DNA of 19,662 nt, taken from NCBI GenBank assembly GCA_025363535.1, contig JANYDP010000518.1:1-19662 (forward strand), read 5' to 3'. Origin of the DNA: Verrucomicrobiota bacterium. Its GTDB lineage: Bacteria > Verrucomicrobiota > Verrucomicrobiia > Limisphaerales > CAIQOK01. The notes under the pieces were generated by a model. That model was not told where the DNA came from. It saw nothing but the letters and a program-made list of their open reading frames with translations, and made no database searches. The position numbers and the translations under genes are program-made. This document shows, piece by piece, positions 12,980 to 19,662 of this stretch; positions within the stretch are counted from its first letter, which is position 1; every line of letters starts with the position of its first letter.

Positions 12980-13726
12980 ATGAAAACCAACCTGCGCACA
13001 GCCGCTTTGACGGCGCTGTTCACCACCACGCTGTTCACCACCTCCGTATTTGCCAAGGAAAGCGAACTCACCTATCTCCCTTCCGGCCAGCCCGAGGGTT
13101 CGGTGTTCCTTCCCCCGCCGCCGCTGATGGGTTCGGTGGAACAGGCCACGGACATGGCGGCGGTCGTCGCCGTTCACGCCGCCTGCACGACGAACGAAGC
13201 CGCAGTCGCTTTCTCTGAAAAGAAATTTTCCGTCTTCACCTTCACCCCCGTCATCGGAACTTTTTTCCAGCCGGGCAAGCTGCCCAAGACCGAAGCCTTC
13301 TTCGAACGCGTGCAGACGCAGGCCGAAACCGTGACCGACCGGGCCAAGGATTTTTTTCAACGCCCCCGCCCCTTCACCGTGGATCCGAGCCTGGGCTCCG
13401 GCAAGCTGGAAAAAAGTTTCTCCTACCCGAGCGGCCACTCCACCGAAGGCAGCGTGCTCGCCCTGGTGCTCTGTGAACTGTTTCCTGAAAAGCACGACGA
13501 CATCATGGTCATCGGGCACAACCTCGGCTGGCATCGCGTCTGGATCGCGCGGCATTATCCGACCGACATTTATGCTGGCCGCGTGTTTGCCCAAGCCATC
13601 GTTCGCGAGATGAAAAACAACCTGGCCTTCCATCGGGACCTGGAAGAAGCGCGCACTGAAATCGAAGCCGCCCGGCAATCACTCAAAGCGGCGGCCACCG
13701 CCCAGCCTGCGGCCGCCGCGAACTGA
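12980..13726 (+). CDS. PAP2-family (class A-like) acid phosphatase, secreted
   Basis: A protein of 248 residues with an N-terminal signal peptide (MKTNLR, hydrophobic 8-24, likely cleavage after 'VFA'), so it should act in the periplasm or outside. The three phosphatase motifs are present: K123-x6-R130-P131 (KDFFQRPRP), P150-S-G-H153, and R186-x5-H192-x3-D196 (RVWIARHYPTD). H153 and H192 would be the catalytic histidines. The residue before R186 is His where the usual motif has Ser. These motifs define vanadium haloperoxidase-like/PAP2 enzymes, and the length fits bacterial nonspecific acid phosphatases. The C-terminal 40 residues form an Ala/Glu-rich helix. The gene follows the pseudopilin by 19 bp and converges with the Ppx/GppA gene 2 bp away. 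The substrate is unknown; phosphomonoester hydrolysis is likely. Confidence 0.88.
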   Translation: MKTNLRTAALTALFTTTLFTTSVFAKESELTYLPSGQPEGSVFLPPPPLMGSVEQATDMAAVVAVHAACTTNEAAVAFSEKKFSVFTFTPVIGTFFQPGKLPKTEAFFERVQTQAETVTDRAKDFFQRPRPFTVDPSLGSGKLEKSFSYPSGHSTEGSVLALVLCELFPEKHDDIMVIGHNLGWHRVWIARHYPTDIYAGRVFAQAIVREMKNNLAFHRDLEEARTEIEAARQSLKAAATAQPAAAAN

Positions 13727-13728
13727 CT

Positions 13729-14673
13729 TTATGATTCCGCCATCACCGCCGCAAACCGCAACCCGCGCGTGCTGACGCGGAGTTCGCTGAAACCCAACTC
13801 CGCCATCACCGCCTCGTAAATCACCGCGCCGGTGAGGATCACGTCGGCGCGCTTTTTGGGCAGCCCCGCAAGTTGCTGACGCTGCGCCAGCGGCAGCGAC
13901 CACAGCCGGTTCACCTGCCCGCGCACGCGTTCGTGGGTCAGCCGCGTCTGTTCAATCTGCGCGCGGTCAAAAATGTCCAGCTTCGCCTCCATCCGCGCCA
14001 GAATGCTCGTGGTGCCGCCGGTGCCGACCAATTCAACGTGACCCAGTTTCACTTCACGATCCAGAGCTGGCTCCAGTTGCGGCCGCACGGTGACGGTCAG
14101 AAATTTTTTCACCCAGTCACGGCACGCGGCGAGTTGTGCAGCGGAGGGCGGGTCGCCGGCGGGAATTTTTTCCAGCAGCCGCACCGTGCCGAGTGGAAAG
14201 CTTTGGGCAAAATGTTTCTGCCCGCCCTGCCCGAGAATAAACTCCGTGCTGCCGCCCCCGACATCCAGCAGCAGCAGCGGCTGCCGCGCAAAATTGGGAT
14301 CGGTGGTGACGCCGCGAAAGGCCCACTCGGCCTCCTGTTCACCCGAGATGATTTCCACGGACAAACCCGCCGCCGCCCGGACCGCCGCCAGCAAATCCTC
14401 CGCGTTCACCGCATCCCGCGCGGCGCTGGTGGCGATGACGCGGACGGTGACGGCCTCATGGCGGCGCGCAGTTTCGGCATACACGGCCACGGCCTCCGCC
14501 GTTTGCGCAATGGGTTCGGGTTGCAGCCTGTGCGTCTCGTAAAAACCCTGGCCCAGCCGGGTCTGGATGCTGCCCTCCCAGACGGGCCGCACGAAGTCGC
14601 CCGCCACCTCCGCCACCAGCAGCTTGATGGAGTTGGTGCCCACGTCAATCACGGCGCGGCGGACAGTATTCAT
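13729..14673 (-). CDS. Ppx/GppA family phosphatase (exopolyphosphatase or pppGpp phosphohydrolase)
   Basis: A protein of 314 residues, the length of the short two-domain Ppx/GppA forms that lack the C-terminal HD domain. The ASKHA-fold motifs are clear: D10-V-G-T-N-S15 (phosphate 1 loop), ATSAARDA (81-88), SGEQEAE (110-116, including the glutamate expected to activate water) and DVGGGSTEF (137-145, phosphate 2 loop). 'VGTGGT' follows further on. Family members remove terminal phosphate from polyphosphate or convert pppGpp to ppGpp; sequence alone does not decide which. It lies tail to tail with a secreted acid phosphatase, which may reflect a shared phosphate theme or chance. ATG 14673 gives a normal N-terminus just before the first strand. 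Confidence 0.9.
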   Translation of the reverse strand: MNTVRRAVIDVGTNSIKLLVAEVAGDFVRPVWEGSIQTRLGQGFYETHRLQPEPIAQTAEAVAVYAETARRHEAVTVRVIATSAARDAVNAEDLLAAVRAAAGLSVEIISGEQEAEWAFRGVTTDPNFARQPLLLLDVGGGSTEFILGQGGQKHFAQSFPLGTVRLLEKIPAGDPPSAAQLAACRDWVKKFLTVTVRPQLEPALDREVKLGHVELVGTGGTTSILARMEAKLDIFDRAQIEQTRLTHERVRGQVNRLWSLPLAQRQQLAGLPKKRADVILTGAVIYEAVMAELGFSELRVSTRGLRFAAVMAES

Positions 14674-14761
14674 TCGGCCGGGATGTTAAACCGCGTCGCC
14701 GCACGGCCAAGTTAAAAGTTGGTGACAACTACGCGGCGTGATTAAACTCCGGGAAACTTTT

Positions 14762-15226
14762 ATGTTGAAACCGGTTCAGACCAAATCAATCAAGGCCGGC
14801 GACGCCACCTTCGCCGTCGTCGCGTCCACTTACAACGCACGCTATGTGGATGCCATGCTCCGCGCGGCGCAGGCCGAATTGCGCCGGGCCGGGGCCAAGG
14901 TGCGGGTCGTCCGCGTGCCGGGCGCTTATGAAATCCCCGTCGTCGCGAAAACCTTGTCCGCGAAAAATCCCGGCCTCGCCGGAATTCTTTGTCTGGGCGT
15001 GATTCTGCGCGGCGCGACGACCCACGCCGCGCACATCGGTGAGGCGGTTAGCAACGCCTTGATGCAGATTCAACTCGCGCACCAGATCCCCGTCATCCAC
15101 GAAGTGTTGCTGCTGGAAAACGAGGAACAGGCGCGCGTCCGCTGTCTCGGTCGCAAGCACAATCGCGGCACGGAGGCGGCCCAGACCGCGCTGGAAATGG
15201 CGCGCGTGATGCGGACGCTGGCTTGA
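14762..15226 (+). CDS. ribH: 6,7-dimethyl-8-ribityllumazine synthase
   Basis: A protein of 154 residues, the usual size. It condenses 5-amino-6-ribitylaminouracil with 3,4-dihydroxy-2-butanone 4-phosphate in the penultimate step of riboflavin synthesis. Recognisable sites are 'STYNARYV' (22-29, substrate aromatic as Tyr instead of Phe), PGAYEIP (53-59), 'RGATTHAAHI' with the catalytic-type H88, EQARVR ending in R127, and 'NRGTEAAQTALEMA'. Two positions differ from the textbook family. The 'RGET-x-H' loop has Ala for Glu, and the usual F-G-V-L-T strand reads H113-E-V-L-L. ATG 14762 is chosen over GTG 14738 because it matches the family start. The gene stands alone: no other rib genes or nusB are adjacent, and I see no FMN riboswitch in the 88 bp upstream. 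Confidence 0.88.
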   Translation: MLKPVQTKSIKAGDATFAVVASTYNARYVDAMLRAAQAELRRAGAKVRVVRVPGAYEIPVVAKTLSAKNPGLAGILCLGVILRGATTHAAHIGEAVSNALMQIQLAHQIPVIHEVLLLENEEQARVRCLGRKHNRGTEAAQTALEMARVMRTLA

Positions 15227-15258
15227 GGTGTTGGCCGCAAAGAAAAACCAACCAACCC

Positions 15259-16062
15259 CTATCCGAGCTTCACCCGAAACCCGCTGGCGGCGGTGATCTG
15301 GTTGAGGTCGCCGTGGTAAAACTCGTTTCGAAACTCCTCGCTCTCCAGCAGGTGCCGGCTGTTCTTCTGCTGATCGTGATGCAACAGCGATTTCAGTTCG
15401 GCCAGATTTTCCGACCAGCGGAAGCCGTTAAAAAACTCCACGCCGGCGAACTGCGTTTTGTACAGCGCGCTTTCGGAGTAACAGGTGCCGAGGTAGAGAT
15501 GCTTGAACCGGCGCTCCGCAAACAACGTCACCGCCGAGGTCATCATGCACAGGCCGAGGCTGCGGTTGAAATAATCCAGGTCGTAAAAACCGAACCGATA
15601 AAACGCCAGTTCGCCGTCCACGACATAGAGCGTGGCCACGCCAATCTGGGCGTTGGTCGGGCGGTCGGTGAACACCAGCAGGTGCGTCATCACCGGCGAG
15701 TTGAACAACGCCTCCAGCCGTTCCTCGGACATCACGCCCGGGCCGAACCGAACCTCGGCGCAGCGCTTGCAAAAATCGCGCACGGCCGGGGTGTACGCAA
15801 ACTCCGCGCGCGGCACGAGCTGCATGGCGATGCCTTCGCCCTTGCGGAGAATGCGGCGGTTTTCGGAGGACGGTTGAAAGCGGGCGAGCATCACACGCAC
15901 CTGGCGGCAAAGGTAAAAGCGATCCAACCGGTTGGCCGCCGGCAGAAAACCCGCATTGAAAAGCAATGGCGGAAGTTCCCCTGCCTCGGGCATGGCCCAG
16001 ACCACGTACGGAAACAGGTAATGCCCGTAATCGGATTTGGCTTCGGAGAAAAGCAGTTTCAC
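15259..16062 (-). CDS. Arginyl-tRNA-protein transferase-like (ATE/Bpt) GNAT-fold protein
   Basis: A protein of 267 residues resembling N-end-rule aminoacyltransferases. The block 'GFLPAANRLDRFYLCRQVRV', followed by 'FQPSSENRRILRK', matches the part of Bpt/Ate1 that reads roughly C-R-x-C-x-x-x-R-x-x-x-x-x-F-x-P-S-x-x-x-R-R. Only one cysteine (C52) remains of the N-terminal cysteine cluster. The C-terminal half ('YVVDGELAFYRFGFYDLDYF', 'RSLGLCMMTSAVTLF', 'FKHLYLGTCYSESALYKTQF') matches the GNAT-fold transferase half in order. In known members this domain moves Arg or Leu from tRNA to protein N-termini. The reduced cysteine set makes the donor and target uncertain. The gene converges on ribH with 32 bp between and diverges from hflX. 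Confidence 0.7.
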   Translation of the reverse strand: MKLLFSEAKSDYGHYLFPYVVWAMPEAGELPPLLFNAGFLPAANRLDRFYLCRQVRVMLARFQPSSENRRILRKGEGIAMQLVPRAEFAYTPAVRDFCKRCAEVRFGPGVMSEERLEALFNSPVMTHLLVFTDRPTNAQIGVATLYVVDGELAFYRFGFYDLDYFNRSLGLCMMTSAVTLFAERRFKHLYLGTCYSESALYKTQFAGVEFFNGFRWSENLAELKSLLHHDQQKNSRHLLESEEFRNEFYHGDLNQITAASGFRVKLG

Positions 16063-16209
16063 AACGAGTATTCTTCGCGGGATTAAACAACGGACCAGAC
16101 CGGAAGGAAATTCCTAAATCGCGCGCAGTGTTCACCGGCTCGTTGGATTTTCTCCAATTCCAACTACCCATGCCTGGCCAGAACTGCTACAAGAGGCGAC
16201 TGCAATAAG
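16063..16209. promoter_or_regulatory. Divergent promoter region between the ATE-like gene and hflX
   Basis: These 147 bp must carry both promoters. I see a small TTGGA/TCCAA inverted repeat near 16143-16157 and a weak purine run, AAGAGG, at 16191-16196, 13 nt before the hflX TTG. No convincing -35/-10 pair or riboswitch was recognised. Confidence 0.4.
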
Positions 16210-17499
<1,290 letters not shown>

Positions 17500-17521
17500 C
17501 GCGGTGAAGGGGCTCACCGTG
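17500..17521 (+). terminator. Weak hairpin after hflX
   Basis: CGGTGA (17502-17507) and TCACCG (17514-17519) form a perfect 6-bp stem with a 6-nt loop, 3 bp after the stop codon. There is no T tract directly behind it; the T-rich run begins about 10 bp later. It may end or stabilise the hflX transcript. Confidence 0.35.
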
Positions 17522-17639
17522 GATTGAGAATGTCTTCCTTTTTCAAACTTTTGATTTCCGCCACCAGGCGGCGGCGTCCAGTTCCCGAGCAGTCAGTCCG
17601 GGCGTTGCTTCAAGGCTTGGAGCCTGTCTGAACATTCGC

Positions 17640-17720
17640 AGGCGACGACGTGCGGCGGCTCTGACTTTCAAGCGAGCCACGCGATTCCAAAAGTATTTGC
17701 GCCTCCTGACATCGGCTCCT
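17640..17720. repeat. ~83-bp imperfect palindromic element, copy B
   Basis: The left arm (17640-17669) matches the left arm of copy A (545-574) at about 23 of 30 positions. The right arm with its inner AAAA-n-n-ATTTG junction (about 17688-17720) matches that of copy A at about 27 of 33. The two arms are reverse complements of each other in outline. Total length is 81 bp against 83. The remaining sequence of this gap (17522-17639 and 17721-17748) shows no gene I can defend. Confidence 0.7.
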
Positions 17721-17748
17721 GCCGGAGTCGGAATTTCCAAACAGGCGC

Positions 17749-18522
17749 TCAGGACTTTCTGCGCCGGAGGGCCACCAGCGCGGCCACGGAGAGGAGCGCG
17801 ACCGAGGAAGGTTCCGGCACGGGATTGTAGATCAGAACATCCTGGTAGGAATGCAGTCGGTCGTGGGACTGGCCGGGCGCCCAGAGGTTGAGTATCGAAA
17901 CCCGGTGCGCCCCGTTGTCCGGCGCGAAGGTGGCGGCCACGCCGCCCAAGGCGTTGTTGGCCTGGACTACGTAGGGGTTGTTCTCCTGACCGCTATATTG
18001 ACCCATGAAAAACCAGAGGGCGTTTTGCAGCGTATAGGCATTGGCAAACCCGTTGATCGTGCGCGCGCCGGCGGGCGTGTCCACATAATTGTAAGGCAGA
18101 TTCCCGATGGCAAACTGCTGGTAGAGATACGCGACCCCGGCAGGAAGCGGGACGCCGGTGAACATAGTGATGTTGTTCAACGTGACATCATAGGTCGTGC
18201 TCGGGGAGATATTCTCGTCGCGCTCGACGCAAAAGGTCTGGAAGGTGCCGGCCTGCACATAATTCATGGTGAACGGACTGTAGTTGCCCAGCAGGGCCGC
18301 GACGTTCCGGTTGGGCAGAACGGTCAACTCGCCCGCAGCCGCATGGAAAGGGCCGAAGTTGGCGGCCGTGGTGATCTGGTCGGCCCGCAGCGAAAGTGCG
18401 CCGGCAACCACCAGCAAGGCAGTGCCACCAATCAGGGTGCGCACCGCGCGCTGCCGCCAGAGGTTGCCGTCAATAAAGGATTCAAACATCAAAGTCATAG
18501 TGCGGCCATAGAATGAATTCAT
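17749..18522 (-). CDS. PEP-CTERM sorting domain-containing secreted protein
   Basis: A protein of up to 257 residues. The C-terminus has the full exosortase signal: V235-P-E-P238, a hydrophobic helix, then RRRKS at the end. An N-terminal hydrophobic segment (about 30-44, ending 'LSLRADQI') acts as signal peptide. With ATG 18522 the stretch before it is long, so ATG 18498 (MTLMFESF) is a reasonable alternative; neither has a Shine-Dalgarno sequence. The mature part contains 'FQTFCVERDENISPSTTYDV' with a single cysteine, and a 'VAYLYQQFAIGNL' helix followed by 'ALWFFMGQ'. This arrangement is seen in a common family of PEP-CTERM proteins of unknown role. It would be processed by an exosortase and sent to the envelope or extracellular matrix; no exosortase gene is in the window. 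Confidence 0.88.
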   Translation of the reverse strand: MNSFYGRTMTLMFESFIDGNLWRQRAVRTLIGGTALLVVAGALSLRADQITTAANFGPFHAAAGELTVLPNRNVAALLGNYSPFTMNYVQAGTFQTFCVERDENISPSTTYDVTLNNITMFTGVPLPAGVAYLYQQFAIGNLPYNYVDTPAGARTINGFANAYTLQNALWFFMGQYSGQENNPYVVQANNALGGVAATFAPDNGAHRVSILNLWAPGQSHDRLHSYQDVLIYNPVPEPSSVALLSVAALVALRRRKS

Positions 18523-18652
18523 TGGTTAATCGGCACAAATGGAACAACTACTGATTCTTTGTCGGCGAAAGCCGTTGAGGACTTGATGGAATTCTTTTCG
18601 GAGGTGTTGACTGAGACGGCTCCGCGCCTTCTGGCTTACACGGGATAAAGCA
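18523..18652 (-). promoter_or_regulatory. Presumed promoter region of the PEP-CTERM gene
   Basis: These 130 bp lie between the terminator of the upstream oxidoreductase gene and the PEP-CTERM start, so a promoter is expected. A tiny CGGC-GAAA-GCCG hairpin sits at 18563-18574. I could not identify a trustworthy -35/-10 pair. Confidence 0.35.
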
Positions 18653-18678
18653 AAAGGCGGGGCCGAAGCTCCGCCTTT
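18653..18678 (-). terminator. Intrinsic terminator after the pyruvate:ferredoxin oxidoreductase gene
   Basis: AAAGGCGG (18653-18660) pairs with CCGCCTTT (18671-18678); two more pairs, one of them G-U, extend the stem to 10 bp with a 6-nt loop. On the minus strand the stem ends in CCGCCTTTTG, giving a short T run. It lies 19 bp after the stop codon at 18698. Confidence 0.75.
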
Positions 18679-18697
18679 GTCGAAGTGATATGAAGAG

Positions 18698-19662
18698 TTA
18701 TTTAATTTTGGCGAACTCCGCGTCGAACAACTCGCGCGTCTTCGCCTGGAGTTCGGCGAGCTGCAGTTCGTTCTTGTCGAGCTTCGCGAGCAGCGCCTTT
18801 TGCGCGAGGTAATCCTTATTCACCACGCCGGCCTTGCTCTGCAACATGCGCCAGGCTTTGCGGCGTTCCACGGCGAACAAGACCATCTGCCGCGACACGG
18901 CGAAGAATTTCATCTTGCCCTCAATCTCCGCCTTGATGTAGCAGCCGAAGTTCGGCACGCAACTGCGGTGGTTCTGGTCGAACACGCGGCGATAGATCAC
19001 GTCTTCCTGCGTGATGAAGACCAGCATGTCGTCCATCAGGATCATCTCGCGCGCCTCCTCTTCCTTGATCGCCTTGACGTGCTTGCGGAAGCGGCCTTCG
19101 GTGATCGCCCAGTGCGCGACGGTATAATTGTATTCCTCGCCGGTCAGTTTGTACTTTGTGCGCCACCAGTCGCGTTCAGGTGTCGGGTTGCCCTTGAGGT
19201 CGAAGGCTTCCTGCGAGGTTTCGCCCTTGCGCGGATTGAAGACAAACTCCGGCATCCCGCGGGCATCGCGCACCAGCTTGGCCTGGTCGGCACTCATGTT
19301 GTCGCTGACGCCGTGTTCCGGCTGGCAGGTCGTGTACGCCTGGAAGAACGCGGTGCCGCGATATTCGAGGCCATCAAGCATGGCCTTGTAAAGCTTGGCC
19401 GCATTCGCCATCGAAACCTGCGCGACGAACGGCGAGCCGTGCCCGCTCGTGAATGCCTCGGCGACATTTTTCTTCTCGATCAACTTGCCCTGCGAAGCGA
19501 GGCCGAACTGGTTCATGTCGTAACCGCCGAGCATCGTGGACGAATCGGAATTTTGTCCGCCGGTATTGGAATAGACCTGCGTGTCGAGCATCAGCATCTT
19601 CACGTTGGGGCGATTTTGTAGAATGACCTTCGAAACGTTTTGGAAACCGATGTCGCCGAGCG
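18698..19662 (-). CDS. Pyruvate:ferredoxin (flavodoxin) oxidoreductase, C-terminal part, variant form
   Basis: The frame is open to the window edge; 321 residues are visible and the N-terminal domains lie outside. The enzyme family oxidises pyruvate to acetyl-CoA and CO2 using thiamine diphosphate and iron-sulfur clusters, reducing ferredoxin. The visible part begins in the TPP-binding domain: 'MLMLDTQVYSNTGGQ' corresponds to the V-L-D-T-E-V-Y-S-N-T-G-G-Q block of PFOR. 'AYTTCQPEHGVSD' corresponds to the 'AYAPCINHG' block, including its conserved cysteine. Between them the usual S-K-A-T-P-T-G stretch is replaced by 'SDSSTMLGGYDMNQFG'. About 200 further residues follow the cysteine, ending in a charged coiled-coil-like helix. 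A conventional NifJ-type PFOR differs in both respects, so this is a divergent subfamily. Confidence 0.85.
   Translation of the reverse strand, partial: LGDIGFQNVSKVILQNRPNVKMLMLDTQVYSNTGGQNSDSSTMLGGYDMNQFGLASQGKLIEKKNVAEAFTSGHGSPFVAQVSMANAAKLYKAMLDGLEYRGTAFFQAYTTCQPEHGVSDNMSADQAKLVRDARGMPEFVFNPRKGETSQEAFDLKGNPTPERDWWRTKYKLTGEEYNYTVAHWAITEGRFRKHVKAIKEEEAREMILMDDMLVFITQEDVIYRRVFDQNHRSCVPNFGCYIKAEIEGKMKFFAVSRQMVLFAVERRKAWRMLQSKAGVVNKDYLAQKALLAKLDKNELQLAELQAKTRELFDAEFAKIK

Noticed and set aside
14674..14761. FMN riboswitch before ribH
   Set aside because: The 88-bp gap is too short and lacks the conserved RFN-element blocks.
16160..16200. Sigma-54 promoter before hflX (TGGCC...TGCT)
   Set aside because: The GG and GC elements are 8 bases apart instead of the required 10.
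17543..17740. 65-residue minus-strand gene overlapping the palindromic element
   Set aside because: Its first half is the repeat itself, it is Arg/Ala-rich with no recognised domain, and it lacks a ribosome binding site.

Overview
The window looks like chromosomal DNA from a high-GC, Gram-negative member of the Verrucomicrobiota, most likely a subdivision-3 (Pedosphaera/Limisphaera-like) organism. Four things suggest this: a PEP-CTERM protein, an H-X9-DG pseudopilin, a large secreted protein with Ig-like domains ending in an RFYRV-type C-terminus, and short palindromic repeats scattered between genes. The assignment rests on recognising protein families, not on a database search. No rRNA, tRNA, CRISPR array, transposase or phage gene was found.

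Layout. Positions 1-3529 (+) hold an ABC exporter operon: the end of an ATPase, an ABC-2-like permease, and a translationally coupled inner-membrane or periplasmic protein. Positions 3650-4459 (+) encode a solitary ABC ATPase that converges on a conserved protein of unknown function (4468-5883, -). That gene lies just downstream of a CopA-type copper P1B-ATPase (5954-8317, -). Two intrinsic terminators (8379-8410 and 8493-8525) separate CopA from a 1088-residue secreted protein (8570-11836, -). A divergent regulatory region carries a 7-4-7 direct repeat resembling a Pho box. On its other side lie a pseudopilin and a PAP2-type acid phosphatase (12079-13726, +), which converge on a Ppx/GppA phosphatase (13729-14673, -). 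Housekeeping-type genes follow: lumazine synthase RibH (+), an arginyltransferase-like GNAT-fold protein (-) and the GTPase HflX (+). The window closes with a PEP-CTERM protein and the C-terminal part of a pyruvate:ferredoxin oxidoreductase, both on the minus strand.

The genes do not form one pathway. The closest to a functional neighbourhood is 8570-14673, where two phosphatase-family genes, a secreted protein and a Pho-box-like repeat sit together, consistent with phosphate-responsive secretion. The most unusual signal is repetitive DNA: an ~83-bp imperfect palindrome present twice (545-627 and 17640-17720) plus a half copy near 3534, a second palindrome at 3573-3639, and a perfect 24-bp inverted repeat inside the copA reading frame (6797-6869) that appears to add about 20 residues to the ATPase. 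No convincing new multi-gene defence, metabolic or mobile system was found.
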